64,000 bases of DNA from Comamonas thiooxydans (GCF_000964545.1 NZ_BBVD01000011.1:1-64000); one strand, 5' to 3'. Shown: positions 17,558-27,207, numbered from the stretch's first letter. Numbers and translations are program-made. The notes: a model not told the origin generated them from the letters alone.

Positions 17558-18673
17558 TCAGGGCTTTCTCTGGGCGGCAAGCTTTCTGGCCTTGCGGCGG
17601 TGCCACCAGAGCCAGATTCCGCTGATGCCCAAGCCGCCCAGCACCAGGCCGTTGAGGCCGGCCAGGATTTCCATCAGTACGCCACCCAGCTCGCCCGTGT
17701 GCAGCGGATAGGCCACGGCCACCGCCGCAGCGCCGGGGTCGAGTTCATTCCAGCGTCTGACGTCCAGCACGGCACCATTGCGCGGGTCCAGCCATACCGA
17801 GCTGATGCCGTTGGGGTGCGGTTCACCGGGGGCGCGAAAGCGGATGCGTACTGCCTGCTTGGCATTGGGCGGCAGCTGCACGAAGCTGGCCTGGGCATCG
17901 GGCATGGCCGCGCGGGCCGAGGCCAGCATGGCATCCACATCGGCTGGCAGCGGTTTGGCAGATGTTTCCGTAGTCAGTGCGGGCAGCTTGGGTGGCTTGA
18001 CTGCCGTGCTGCTGCTGAGCACATTGAGCCAGTCGCCCAGCGGCCGCCATGCCATATAGGCACCGGTGACGACCGACACCGCTATCAGCAGGCCCATGAT
18101 CACGCCGCCGATGCGGTGCATGTCGAACAGGGCGCGCACCAGGCTTTTATTGAGTTCTATGCGCCAGTTGCCCGGCCAGCGCTTGGGCCACCAGAGAATG
18201 ACGCCCGTCAGCAGCAGCAGCAGGTAGGCCAGGGTGGTCCAGGCCAGTATGGCCTTGCCGTTGGCGTCCAGCAGCAAGGTGCTGTGCAGCTTGAACAGCG
18301 TGTTGACAAAGCCCTCGGTCTCGCCGCGGCGGCCCTGCTCCGCTCCGGTGACGGGGTCCAGGTAAATGGTGCCGCGCCAGTCCGCAGCCTGAACGCGCAG
18401 CCACAGGCTGTCCTGTGTCTCCTGAGGCAGCCGGAAGCGCAGAGTCGCTTTGCTGCCGAACTCCTCATGGGCTCTTGCCAGTATCGGCGTCAGTGCTGCG
18501 GCCTGCTGCGCATGCGTCGTGCGGGCCTGGAACAGCTCGGGGTGCGCCATGCGGTCCAGCGGCTGGCCGATGATGAGCAGGGTGCCGGTGAGCCCGGCCA
18601 GAATCAGAATCCAGCCCAGGCCCAGGGCAAACCAGCGATGCAGCCGCAGCCACAGAGAACGGAGCGAAGTCAT
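17558..18673 (-). CDS. PepSY-associated transmembrane protein (siderophore/iron uptake)
   Basis: 371 aa. An N-terminal helix (RLHRWFALGLGWILILAGLTG) starts the PepSY-TM architecture, with further membrane segments around residues 135-160 and 185-210 and a last one near 340, separated by periplasmic PepSY regions. Proteins of this group sit in the inner membrane beside TonB-dependent receptors and are thought to act in reductive iron release or siderophore handling. The gene starts 49 nt after the receptor stop, so they form an operon. Reading in frame extends to 18823, but that would overlap the receptor and lacks family-like sequence; MTSLRSLW at 18673 fits. Confidence 0.87.
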   Translation of the reverse strand: MTSLRSLWLRLHRWFALGLGWILILAGLTGTLLIIGQPLDRMAHPELFQARTTHAQQAAALTPILARAHEEFGSKATLRFRLPQETQDSLWLRVQAADWRGTIYLDPVTGAEQGRRGETEGFVNTLFKLHSTLLLDANGKAILAWTTLAYLLLLLTGVILWWPKRWPGNWRIELNKSLVRALFDMHRIGGVIMGLLIAVSVVTGAYMAWRPLGDWLNVLSSSTAVKPPKLPALTTETSAKPLPADVDAMLASARAAMPDAQASFVQLPPNAKQAVRIRFRAPGEPHPNGISSVWLDPRNGAVLDVRRWNELDPGAAAVAVAYPLHTGELGGVLMEILAGLNGLVLGGLGISGIWLWWHRRKARKLAAQRKP

Positions 18674-18722
18674 TGCGCGTGATGGTGTGATGCCCCGCGA
18701 GGTGGGCTCGCGGGGCCGCCGC

Positions 18723-20939
18723 TTAGAACGGCAGGGTGGCCTGAACGTACAGGGTGCGTGGCATGCCCACGTATTTGCCACCGCCGTTGTTGTCGGTGGA
18801 GCGGGTGAAGTAGCGGCGGTCAAACACGTTCTTCATGCCAACGGTCAGGCGCAGATTGTTCAGCTCCTTGCCGGCCTGGTAGCTGGTGCGCAGGCCCAGG
18901 ATGGCAAAGCCCGGGATATCGCCCAGATTGCCATTGGCGTCTTCCTGCGTGATGTAGGGATTGGGCTTGGCGCTGGTGCCGGGCGTGCCGGGCGAGCGTT
19001 GCTTGGACTGGGCGTTCAGATCGGCATTGAAGGTCCAGCGCTCCATCGCATAACGTGCCGACAGGCCGGCCGTGTGGCGCGAATAAAGCGGCAGGTCGCG
19101 GCCTGCGAAAGGACCGGCCTGGCTGGTGGCCTGGGTGAAGGTATAGCTCATGCCCAGCGACAGGCCCTTGAGTGCCGGGTAGTTCTTGCCGAAGTCATAG
19201 CGCAGCGCCGATTCCAGACCACGGTGGCGCGTGGCACCCAGATCGGTCCAGATGCCGTTGCCGGTGCCGTCGCCCGGGCGGTCCAGGAACAGCTCCTTGT
19301 TGAAGTCGATATTGAACAGCGTCAGCTCGCCATTCCAGGTGTCGCTCTTGTAGTGCGTGCCTAGCTCGTAGGTCTTGGCCGATTCGGGATAGAGCTGGTT
19401 GTTGGATGACTGAGCCAGCTGTGCGTACTGCTGAGGCCCGAAGGACTTGCCGGCATTGGCGAACACCGACCAGTGGCTGTCGACGCGGTAGAGCACCGAC
19501 AGCGTGGGCAGCCATTCGTTGGCGGCCGCCGTCGGGTAGATGGCCGCTGCGGTCGCGCCCTTGTAGTCCACCACATTGTTGAAGGAGCGGATGCGCTCGT
19601 AGCGCACGCCGGGCGTGATGGTCCAGTTGCCCACATCGATGCGGTTGTCGATATAGAAGGCATTGGCCGTGGTGCCGCCCTGGCTGGTCTGGGTGGTGTT
19701 CAGCGGCAGGGCCATGGCATCGACCTGGCCGGGCACATAGAAGCCGGAAGTGGCCAGCGCCGTTTCTGAGCTCTTTTCCTTCAGGTAGCGATAGCCCATG
19801 CTGACTTCCTGCACCACGGAGCCGGTCTCGAAAATGCGCGAGTAGCGCGGCTCCACGCCGTAGTAGCTGTAGTCGCGCGGTGCGGCCGTGAGGCTGCGCT
19901 TGCCTGCATTGGCGCCGGTGGCGTCGCGTTCGATATAGCTGCCGCGGAAGGAGTCCACGTAGTAGCTGAGCACTTCGAAGTTGTTGCGACCGTCCTTGTA
20001 GCTGTACTTGAGCGAGCCGTCGGTGCGGCGGCCCGTGAACTGGTCATAGTTGCGCGTGCTCTGGAACGGGTCGGCGGCGTACTGGGCCGTGGTCAGGCCG
20101 CCGGGCATCTGGCCCTTGCCCTCGAAATGGTGCAGCGAAGCGGAAATGCTGCTGTTGTTGCTGAGCTTGTAGCTGCCCTTGACCAGCAGATCGTCGATGT
20201 CGGTCTTGTCGTTGCTGCTGCGCCAGCCCTTGCCGTGCGTGCCCGAATACAGCACGGCCAGGCCCAGGCCCGACTCGTTGGTGCCGCCCACAAAGAAGCT
20301 GGGCGTGGTCTTCACGTTGCCGCCGTGGCTGTAGATCTCGGTGCCGATGGAGGCTTCGGCCGCAAAAGTCTTGGGAATGGCGCGTGTCGTGAAGTTGATG
20401 ATGCCGCCCACGTTCTGCGGGCCGTAGCGCACCGAGCCTGCACCGCGCACCACGTCGATGGAGTCCAGATTGCCCAGCGCCACGGGCGCCAGCGACAGCT
20501 GGGGCTGACCGTAAGGAGCGTAGGAGACGGGCACGCCGTCCTGCAGCACATAGGAGCGTGGCGACAGGCGTGCGGTCAGACCGCGCACGCTCAGGTTCAG
20601 AGAGATATCGCTGCCGCCCGTGCCGTTGCTGTCCTGAACCTGCACACCGGGCACCAGGCGCAGCGCTTCGCGCAAGGTGGCCGCGCCGCTTTCCTGGATG
20701 CGCTCGCGCTCGACGATGGTGCGGGCGCCTGGATGCTCCAGCACCTTCTCGGCGCTGGACATATCGCCATCCAGCCAGTTGCCGGTGACGGTGACCGAGT
20801 CCAGGGCGGCTTCGGCAGTGGCGGCGTTGGCCGTCTGTGCATGAACGGGGCTGGCGAGCACGCCAAGGGCTGCGGCAACGGCAGCGGCGGCGCTGCTCAG
20901 GCGAAAAGCGGGGGAGTCGGAAAGATGGAGGTTAGCCAT
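18723..20939 (-). CDS. TonB-dependent siderophore receptor
   Basis: 738 aa outer-membrane receptor. The signal peptide ends at SPVHAQ, and a TonB-box-like DSVTVTGNW follows. The plug domain (about 60-180) has IVERERIQESGAATLREAL and VRGAGSVRYGPQNVGG, and the beta-barrel ends in QATLPF with the terminal Phe expected for outer-membrane insertion. It probably imports a ferric siderophore with TonB-ExbBD energy. A Fur-box-like sequence lies about 130 bp upstream. The PepSY membrane protein follows. The ligand cannot be named from sequence. Confidence 0.93.
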   Translation of the reverse strand: MANLHLSDSPAFRLSSAAAAVAAALGVLASPVHAQTANAATAEAALDSVTVTGNWLDGDMSSAEKVLEHPGARTIVERERIQESGAATLREALRLVPGVQVQDSNGTGGSDISLNLSVRGLTARLSPRSYVLQDGVPVSYAPYGQPQLSLAPVALGNLDSIDVVRGAGSVRYGPQNVGGIINFTTRAIPKTFAAEASIGTEIYSHGGNVKTTPSFFVGGTNESGLGLAVLYSGTHGKGWRSSNDKTDIDDLLVKGSYKLSNNSSISASLHHFEGKGQMPGGLTTAQYAADPFQSTRNYDQFTGRRTDGSLKYSYKDGRNNFEVLSYYVDSFRGSYIERDATGANAGKRSLTAAPRDYSYYGVEPRYSRIFETGSVVQEVSMGYRYLKEKSSETALATSGFYVPGQVDAMALPLNTTQTSQGGTTANAFYIDNRIDVGNWTITPGVRYERIRSFNNVVDYKGATAAAIYPTAAANEWLPTLSVLYRVDSHWSVFANAGKSFGPQQYAQLAQSSNNQLYPESAKTYELGTHYKSDTWNGELTLFNIDFNKELFLDRPGDGTGNGIWTDLGATRHRGLESALRYDFGKNYPALKGLSLGMSYTFTQATSQAGPFAGRDLPLYSRHTAGLSARYAMERWTFNADLNAQSKQRSPGTPGTSAKPNPYITQEDANGNLGDIPGFAILGLRTSYQAGKELNNLRLTVGMKNVFDRRYFTRSTDNNGGGKYVGMPRTLYVQATLPF

Positions 20940-21072
20940 GGGTGTTGTAGGGGAGTGCACACAGCACCTGGCTGGCATGAACAGCGCGCTGCCCCAGCCT
21001 TGCGCTGGCGGCATCTCTTGTCTTCAGTCGGGGCCGGAGGGGACTATGTGGCGTTTATTGGCAGGCGCAGAT

Positions 21073-21094
21073 ATTAATGAGAATGGCTGTCATT
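21073..21094 (-). promoter_or_regulatory. Candidate Fur box upstream of the TonB receptor
   Basis: The plus strand reads TAATGAGAAT then GGCTGTCATT. One half matches the Fur consensus half-site closely and the other only partly. The position, about 130 bp before the receptor start, suits iron-controlled transcription. Confidence 0.45.
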
Positions 21095-21121
21095 TGGCTG
21101 TATGTGGTTATGTTGAGACAC

Positions 21122-21170
21122 AAAAAAACAGCCTCCCTGTTCGGCAACCTGGCCGTCCGGGGAGGCTGCG
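21122..21170 (-). terminator. Terminator after the SDR/ligase cluster
   Basis: CAGCCTCCC pairs with GGGAGGCTG across a 20-odd nt GC-rich loop. On the minus strand the stem runs into TTTTTTTG. It lies 37 nt past the SDR stop. Confidence 0.75.
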
Positions 21171-21206
21171 TGCGGGAGCTGGACGCTGGCACGGCCCTGC
21201 GAGGGC

Positions 21207-22043
21207 TCAGACGTATTTCCCTGTCAAGCCGCCGTCGGCCACGATTTCCGTGCCCGTGATGTAGCTGGCGGCATCCGAAGCCAGGAAGGCGCAGACGTTC
21301 GCCACCTCCCACGCAGTCCCCATACGTTGCAGTGGCACCTGCTGTGCCCGCGCAGCCTTGGCCTCGCCCAGGCTGTCGGAGAACATATGTGCCACATTGG
21401 CGGTCACGCGTGGCGTATCGATCAGACCGGGCACAACCGTGTTGGCTCGAATTCCGTGCGGCGCGTACTGCTGTGCAATCATGCGCGTCATCTGGATGAC
21501 GGCAGCCTTGGTCGTGCAATAGGCGAGATGCGGATAGCCGAGATAGCGCAGTCCCGCGACCGAAGCGATCGAGATGATGGTGCCGGAGCCACGCTGCACC
21601 ATCGCCGGCAGAACCGCCTGGCAGCTCAGCATCAGACTTTTCACGTTCACGCTGTGAATACGGTCCAGGTCATCTGCGCTTGTTTCCAGCGGTCCACCCG
21701 TCTTGCCTATGCCTACGTTGTGATGGAGCACGTCGATGGCCTGGTGCCTGGCAGTTATGTCTCTGAAGGCCGAGAAGATGTCCTCTTCGCGCGCCATGTC
21801 GGCCTGATAGGCAAAGGCGCTGCCACCTTCGGTTTCGATCAGGTGCACGGTCTCCTTGGCGGAGGCAAGATCGCGGTCGATCACGCATACCGTCGCTCCC
21901 TGTCGTGCATAGGTGATGCACGAGGCTCGGCCGATGCTCCAGCCAGGAGCGATGGAGCCGCCACCGGCGACGGCGACCGTGCGGCCATTCAGGTCAAGCA
22001 GTGCGCGCAAAGGTGGTGCCGTATCGGGAGTTGTGCCGGACAT
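21207..22043 (-). CDS. SDR family NAD(P)-dependent oxidoreductase
   Basis: 278 aa classical short-chain dehydrogenase. The Rossmann glycine motif is the longer AGGGSIAPGWSIGRA variant. HHNVGIGKTGG stands where NNAG usually lies. Active-site Ser is in ISIASVAG and Tyr-Lys in AYCTTKA. ATG at 22043 follows GAGGAG and starts 1 nt after the stop of the upstream gene, so translation is coupled. Last gene of a four-gene catabolic cluster; it probably oxidises a hydroxy-acid or hydroxyacyl intermediate. Substrate unknown. Confidence 0.9.
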   Translation of the reverse strand: MSGTTPDTAPPLRALLDLNGRTVAVAGGGSIAPGWSIGRASCITYARQGATVCVIDRDLASAKETVHLIETEGGSAFAYQADMAREEDIFSAFRDITARHQAIDVLHHNVGIGKTGGPLETSADDLDRIHSVNVKSLMLSCQAVLPAMVQRGSGTIISIASVAGLRYLGYPHLAYCTTKAAVIQMTRMIAQQYAPHGIRANTVVPGLIDTPRVTANVAHMFSDSLGEAKAARAQQVPLQRMGTAWEVANVCAFLASDAASYITGTEIVADGGLTGKYV

Positions 22044-22044
22044 T

Positions 22045-22830
22045 TCACTGCTCCTCTGCCGCACCTGGGCTTACGTACGCAATTGCATGTTCGACGGTTT
22101 CCCAGATGAATCGGCCCGAAGGGTTCTGCTGCTCTTCGGCGATATGCGCAACCAGTCCTGCCGCGCGCGAGATCACGGCAAACCCGCGCATGATTCTGGT
22201 GGGCACACCGATCTCCCCCAGCAGGGCAGCCACGGCGCCCGTGGCATTGATGGTGATCGCGCGGCCGGCACTTTCGTCCACGGCCTGGGACAGCATCTCC
22301 AGGGCACGAATCCTGTCACCTTTCAGATCCGCCTCCTCGCGTCCCATCTCCAGCAGCTTGTAGGCGCGGGGGTCGACCGGCTTGTGAAGGTGGTGTCCGA
22401 ATCCGGGGACGGGCGACTTTTGCGACTGGTAGTGACTGGCGATGCTGCGGGCTTCCTCCATGGGGCTGGAGGCCGCGATGATGCGGTCGAGCAGTCCCGA
22501 GCAGTTCTCCATGGTGCCGACAAACGAGCTGCCCACGGCCAGCAGGCCCGCAGAGACGGCTCCCTGCAGATTCTCCGGTGCGCTCATGTAGACGACGCGG
22601 GTGGCAATGGCGCTGGGAGTGAGGCCATGCTCCATCAGCACAATCAGCACCACATCGGTGATGCGCAGGTCCACGGGGCGTGGGCTGCGTCCGAGGATCT
22701 GCATGAGCATCACCTCCGTGAACGTCTTCTTGCCCATGAGATCCTGCACGAGATCGGCATCGCCGTAAGTCAGGCTGGTGAGCGTATGCGTGCACAGGCT
22801 AGTGGTAGGAGGCTGTTTCATTTGCTTCAT
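22045..22830 (-). CDS. Citryl-CoA lyase / citrate-synthase-like protein
   Basis: 261 aa, much shorter than citrate synthase (about 430) and like the compact citryl-CoA-lyase group. PGFGHHLHKPVDPRAYKL carries the conserved catalytic His and the DPR block. The fold cleaves or forms a C-C bond next to a CoA thioester. It lies between an AMP-forming CoA ligase and an SDR, so activation of an acid, C-C cleavage and a redox step are plausible, but the substrate need not be citrate. The spacing to the SDR is 1 nt. Confidence 0.85.
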   Translation of the reverse strand: MKQMKQPPTTSLCTHTLTSLTYGDADLVQDLMGKKTFTEVMLMQILGRSPRPVDLRITDVVLIVLMEHGLTPSAIATRVVYMSAPENLQGAVSAGLLAVGSSFVGTMENCSGLLDRIIAASSPMEEARSIASHYQSQKSPVPGFGHHLHKPVDPRAYKLLEMGREEADLKGDRIRALEMLSQAVDESAGRAITINATGAVAALLGEIGVPTRIMRGFAVISRAAGLVAHIAEEQQNPSGRFIWETVEHAIAYVSPGAAEEQ

Positions 22831-22842
22831 GGCTTGCTTTCT

Positions 22843-24357
22843 TCAGGTGTTGCTGCCGCTGGCAATGGCCAGGTCGCGCACGGCATTCTTGAGAACCTTG
22901 CCCACGGGAGAGCGTGGCAGTTCGCTCATGAAGTGGATGCGTTTCGGGGTCTGGACGGGGCCGAGCCGTTCGCGCAGAAAGGCCGCGAGATCGGCCTCGG
23001 TGGCCTGTTGGTCCGGCCGCAGCTGCACTGCGGCCTGGACGCTTTCGCCCCATTTGTCGTCAGGAATGCCGAAGACTGCGCATTCATGCACGGCCGGGTG
23101 CTGGGCGAGGGCGTTCTCGACCTCGATCGGGTAGACGTTGAAGCCACCCGTGATCACCATGTCCTTCAGGCGATCCTTCAGATAGAGGTAGCCGCGTTCG
23201 TCGAACATGCCGCGGTCGCCGGTGTGCAACCAGCCGTCGCCCAGCGTCTCTGCCGTCTTCTCGGGCAAGTTCCAGTACCCGGTCATCACCAGCGGCCCGC
23301 GCGCGACGACCTCGCCCACCTCGCCGGTTTCAAGCAAGAGTCCATCGGGAGACATGATGGCCACGTCGCTGTACCAGGTGCGTCGTCCGACCGCTGCCCA
23401 GTTGGCTTCTTGCTCGAAGTCCTCGGGGCGCATGACGGTCAGAATCTGGGGGGCCTCGGTCTGTCCGTAGGTGGTGCCGAGCACGGGGCCGAAGAAATTC
23501 CTGACCTCGCGGATCTTCTCCGGGGGCATAGGTGCACCGCCGTAGATCAGACGCTTGAGGTGAGGGAAGTCGGCGCGCGTCGTGTCTTGCAAGCCCATCA
23601 GCATGTACACCAGGGTTGGCGGCATGAAGCACACCGTGCCGCCGCGATGCTTGAACGTGTCGCGCACCGCCTGCGCGCCGGCACCGTCCATGATCACGTG
23701 GCAGCCCCCCTGCGCAAGAATCGGAAGCACATAGGTCGAGGTGCCGTGGGTGATGGGGGCGGCCATGACATAGCGGTCCTGTTCATCGAATGACCAAGCA
23801 TGGATCTGATTGACGATGTTCGCCATCCACGCGCGGTAGGGCTGCATCACCCCCTTGGGCGCTCCGGTAGTGCCTCCCGTGAACTTGATGGCTTGCGTTG
23901 CGTCTTCGTGTAGATCGAAGCTTGGAATCGGTGCGCCTGCGTGCCGGGATATCAGCTGTGCCAGAGTGGGCTGCTCTGCCTCGGCCGTGCCGATCAGGAT
24001 GCGCCGAGCCCGTGCATCGCTGACCAGATCCCCGTAGCCCGCCTCGACAATCAGGATGCTGGCGTCGACGATGTCGGTGATGCGGCGGATCTCGGATTGC
24101 GTGCTCTTGGGGTTCAGGGGCACCCACACCTTGCCGCAGGCCAGCACGGCCAGAAGTGCAACGATATGCTCGGCGCTGTTGGTGGCGCAGATGGCCACGC
24201 GCGATTGCGGTCTGGGGTCCAGCGCCAGCAATCCGCTGGCCGTGGCGCAGACCTGCTGTGCCAGTTGTTCGAAGCTCAACTGCTCACGCGGCGTGTCGAT
24301 GGCGATGCGCTGCGGCCAGCGCTGCACCGCGCGCCAGAAGAAATCGATGGGATACAT
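22843..24357 (-). CDS. Acyl-CoA synthetase (AMP-forming)
   Basis: 504 aa ANL-superfamily enzyme. KFTGGTTGAPKGVM is the AMP/P-loop signature (about residue 160). GTTYGQTEAP, LHTGDRGMFDERGYLYLKDR and the late PRSPVGKVLK lysine block are intact. It makes an acyl-adenylate and then a CoA thioester in the cytoplasm. It starts 18 nt after the TctC stop and ends 12 nt before the citryl-CoA-lyase-like gene, so all belong to one operon. The acid substrate is likely the one bound by the TctC protein (inference). Confidence 0.92.
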   Translation of the reverse strand: MYPIDFFWRAVQRWPQRIAIDTPREQLSFEQLAQQVCATASGLLALDPRPQSRVAICATNSAEHIVALLAVLACGKVWVPLNPKSTQSEIRRITDIVDASILIVEAGYGDLVSDARARRILIGTAEAEQPTLAQLISRHAGAPIPSFDLHEDATQAIKFTGGTTGAPKGVMQPYRAWMANIVNQIHAWSFDEQDRYVMAAPITHGTSTYVLPILAQGGCHVIMDGAGAQAVRDTFKHRGGTVCFMPPTLVYMLMGLQDTTRADFPHLKRLIYGGAPMPPEKIREVRNFFGPVLGTTYGQTEAPQILTVMRPEDFEQEANWAAVGRRTWYSDVAIMSPDGLLLETGEVGEVVARGPLVMTGYWNLPEKTAETLGDGWLHTGDRGMFDERGYLYLKDRLKDMVITGGFNVYPIEVENALAQHPAVHECAVFGIPDDKWGESVQAAVQLRPDQQATEADLAAFLRERLGPVQTPKRIHFMSELPRSPVGKVLKNAVRDLAIASGSNT

Positions 24358-24375
24358 AAGCCTTGTCCTGGTGAG

Positions 24376-25365
24376 TTAGTTCGCCTTGGCGCCCGATGCC
24401 TTCACGACCTCGCTCCAGCTCTTGAGTTCGCTGGCGACGAATTTGCGCATGTCGTCGGGCGTTCCTGGTGCCGTGGTCGCAACCAGTTCAGCCAGTCTTT
24501 GCTTGATGCCGGGGTCTTTCAGTGCCTGGTTGAGTGCGGTGTTCAGACGCTTGATGACGACTTCCGGCGTGCCGGCCGGAGCGGAAATGCCGAACCAGGA
24601 TTGCACTTCGAAGCCGGGGAAGCCCGATTCGGCCAAGGTCGGCACATCGGGCAGCAGGGGGGAGCGCTCCTTGCTGGTGATGGCCAGTGCGCGCAGCTTG
24701 CCTGCCTTCACATGCGGCATGGACGAGGGCGAGTTGTCGAACATGGACTGCACCTGCCCGCCAAGCAGGTCGGAGACGGCTGGCGCACTGCCCCGGTAGG
24801 GAACATGCAGCATGTTCAGCCCGGTCTTCATCTTGAACATCTCGCCGGAGAGATGGATGGAGGAGCCGCTGCCCGAGGAGGCGAATGTCAGGCCGTCGCT
24901 GGAATTTTTCGCGAATCTGACGTAGTCCTGCACCGAGTGGATCGGCAGGCCCGGATTGACCACCAGCAGATTGGGAATCTTGGCGATCAGGCCTACGGGC
25001 TCGAAGTCCTTGACGGGGTCGTAGCCGAGCTTGTTGTACAGCGATGCATTGATGGTGTTGGCGATCGTGTAGACGTACAGGCTGTACCCGTCGGCAGGAG
25101 CGCGGGCGACAATTTCTGCGCCCACATTGCTGTTGGCGCCGGTACGGTTGTCCACGATGATGGACTGCCCCAGCTCCACGCCCATCCGGTTGGCGACTAG
25201 GCGCGCAACGACGTCGGTGGCGCCGCCGGCCGCATAGCCGACGACTAGCTTGAGAGGCTTGGTGGGCCAACTGGTTTCCACGGCCGGTGCCGCTGATGCC
25301 AGGCATGAGCCCAGCGTTGCGGCGATGGCGATGCAGATGTTTCTGCGATGCCTTTCCTGCTTCAT
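24376..25365 (-). CDS. Bug/TctC-type substrate-binding protein
   Basis: 329 aa with a signal peptide ending around LASAAPAVE. KPLKLVVGYAAGGATDVVA is the TctC ligand loop and VPYRGSAPAVSDLLGGQV the second block. Two adjacent ATGs (25368, 25365) follow AAGGAG; the second has the better spacing of 6 nt. First gene of the ligase/lyase/SDR operon and divergent from an IclR regulator. As with the other TctC genes here, no TctAB membrane components are nearby. Confidence 0.92.
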   Translation of the reverse strand: MKQERHRRNICIAIAATLGSCLASAAPAVETSWPTKPLKLVVGYAAGGATDVVARLVANRMGVELGQSIIVDNRTGANSNVGAEIVARAPADGYSLYVYTIANTINASLYNKLGYDPVKDFEPVGLIAKIPNLLVVNPGLPIHSVQDYVRFAKNSSDGLTFASSGSGSSIHLSGEMFKMKTGLNMLHVPYRGSAPAVSDLLGGQVQSMFDNSPSSMPHVKAGKLRALAITSKERSPLLPDVPTLAESGFPGFEVQSWFGISAPAGTPEVVIKRLNTALNQALKDPGIKQRLAELVATTAPGTPDDMRKFVASELKSWSEVVKASGAKAN

Positions 25366-25469
25366 CATTGTCTCCTTGAAAGGGTTATGGGGGTTCTTCA
25401 GCGCTGTCGAACCCCATATGCCGAGAGCCATGGCTTGTCGGCGATTGTTTCAATGAAGCGGGGAAATGA

Positions 25470-26273
25470 ATGAATGAAAACGTCTGCCTGCCGGACGAAA
25501 TCACTAGGCGAAAACCCTCTGCAGGAGAGGAGAGCAAGACCTTGAGCCGTGGCTTGGCGGTGATGGATGCCGTGCTTGCCGGGCCGCAGGAGGGGATGCG
25601 TGTGGCCGAGCTGTGTCGTCAGACCGGTCTTGAGCGCGCCACCATCTATCGCCTGCTGGCGGCATTGCAGGAGGCTCGCTATGTGACGCTGGTCTCACGT
25701 TATCGCTACGGGCCCGGCGAGCGCTGGAGGGCGCTGGTGCCCTGCAGCAAGCAACGCGAGGATCTGGCGCAGCGGCTTGCGCCGGTTCTGGCCGCCATCA
25801 GCGAAGGGTGTGGGGATGCCGCATTTGCCGTGGTGCGCGACGGTGGTCTGTCCCACTGTATTGCGCGGCATGTGGGCAGCTATCCCATCCAGATTCTGGT
25901 GATACAGGTGGGTACGCGCCAGCCCCTGGGGGTCGGTGCCGCCGGGCTGGCGCTGCTCTCGGCGCTGGCAGACCGCGAAGTGGAAGCGGTGCTCGACGTC
26001 AACGCGCCGGCTCTTGCCTTGTACGGCGGCATGACCCAGCAGCGCCTCAGACTGCTGGTGCTGGCCACGCGGGAGCGGGGCTGGTCACTGGTGGGCAACC
26101 ATGCGACCCAGAATGTGCTGGCGGTGGGCCTGCCGGTGTGCGATGCCAGCGGCGATGTGCTGGCAGGGATCAGCGTGGCCGCCACCGAAAACCGCATGCC
26201 GCGCGAGCGCCAGCGCCGGATCGTGCAGCTCATGCGCAAAAGCCTGCGCGCCCATGGTTTCGACGCATTCTGA
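25470..26273 (+). CDS. IclR family transcriptional regulator
   Basis: 267 aa. The winged helix (about residues 22-82) includes RVAELCRQTGLERATIYRLLAAL, typical of IclR proteins. The C-terminal effector domain (about 95-260) has LPVCDASGDVLAGISVAA. IclR proteins often control catabolic operons from a divergent position, as here with the TctC/ligase operon across a 104-bp gap. It probably responds to the acid handled by that operon. Of three overlapping ATG-like triplets, the one at 25470 opens the long frame. Confidence 0.92.
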   Translation: MNENVCLPDEITRRKPSAGEESKTLSRGLAVMDAVLAGPQEGMRVAELCRQTGLERATIYRLLAALQEARYVTLVSRYRYGPGERWRALVPCSKQREDLAQRLAPVLAAISEGCGDAAFAVVRDGGLSHCIARHVGSYPIQILVIQVGTRQPLGVGAAGLALLSALADREVEAVLDVNAPALALYGGMTQQRLRLLVLATRERGWSLVGNHATQNVLAVGLPVCDASGDVLAGISVAATENRMPRERQRRIVQLMRKSLRAHGFDAF

Positions 26274-26306
26274 GCGGCAGGCAGGGGCCATCGCAGCTGC
26301 TGCGGC

Positions 26307-27167
26307 TTAACCCTGTTCGGCCAGCAGGTCCTGCAAGGTCTTGACCTGCAGGCGCAGGCGCTCGTTCTCGGCTTCCAGCTCGGTGACGCGGGCCTGCAGC
26401 TCTTCGGGGCTGGCGGCTGGCGCGGCTTCTGCCGATTCTTCGGCTTCGGGCTTGGCGGCCTTGGGCTTTTTCTTGGCATCGCGCACGCGCTTGGCTGCCT
26501 GCTTGAGGGCATCGGCGCCTTCGGCGGCCACGGCTTGCTGCTCTTCCTCGGGCAGGGTGGCGACCACGGCTGCGGCATTGAGCGAGAGTTCGCCGGCCTT
26601 GACCGCGGCCACGACTTCGGGCGCGGCCTTTTCCTGGATGGTCTCGATCATCTTGACCTGACCGGCCGACAGGCGGGCGGCGCGTGCCAGGGCTTCACGT
26701 GTGTCCAGCGCTTCGTCGGGCACCTTGGCCACGCTGGCCAGAGCCTGGGCCACCACGGGGTCGGTCTCGCCTTCCCATGGGGCTTCCTCGCTGGCCGGCT
26801 GGGCGGCCTTGGCGGCGTTCACGGCAGCGGCTGCTGCAGCGCGTCGCTCGGCAATGATCTCGCGCTTGCGCAGCGCCAGCACGCCGCGCTGGAAGTCCGA
26901 GACCGAGCGGCGGCCCAGATGCTGGTCGATCATCCACAGATGCACGTCGTCCATGTTCTTGAACTGCGTGGCCTGCACGGTGTTGAAGGGCAGGCCGTGT
27001 TTCTGGCAGATGCCGTAGCGGTTGTGGCCGTCGATGAGCAGATCGCCCCAGACCACCAGGGAGTCGCGGCAGCCTTCGGAAAGGATGCTGCGCTCCAGCG
27101 ATTCGTGCTCGTCCGGGGTCAGAGGGTCGATATAGGCCTTCAGGCCTTCGTCAATCTTCAGTTCCAT
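26307..27167 (-). CDS. ParB/Srx-fold (ParB-like) protein, chromosomal orphan
   Basis: 286 aa. Residues 1-100 resemble the ParB/sulfiredoxin fold: IDPLTPDEHESLERSI, LVVWGDLLIDGHNRYGIC and a helix with RRSVSDFQRGVLALRKREI. Residues about 110-200 form an Ala-rich helical region. The C-terminus is Lys/Ala/Glu-rich and ends in a coiled coil (ELQARVTELEAENERLRLQ). Plasmid-partition-related proteins look like this, but no parA is near, so a nucleoid or transcription role is possible. A perfect 9-bp-arm palindrome lies 55 bp upstream. No close homologue function is known to me. Confidence 0.75.
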   Translation of the reverse strand: MELKIDEGLKAYIDPLTPDEHESLERSILSEGCRDSLVVWGDLLIDGHNRYGICQKHGLPFNTVQATQFKNMDDVHLWMIDQHLGRRSVSDFQRGVLALRKREIIAERRAAAAAAVNAAKAAQPASEEAPWEGETDPVVAQALASVAKVPDEALDTREALARAARLSAGQVKMIETIQEKAAPEVVAAVKAGELSLNAAAVVATLPEEEQQAVAAEGADALKQAAKRVRDAKKKPKAAKPEAEESAEAAPAASPEELQARVTELEAENERLRLQVKTLQDLLAEQG

Positions 27168-27207
27168 GTGTGTTCTTCAAATTGAGGAGCTGCCTGCGCT
27201 TGTTATC

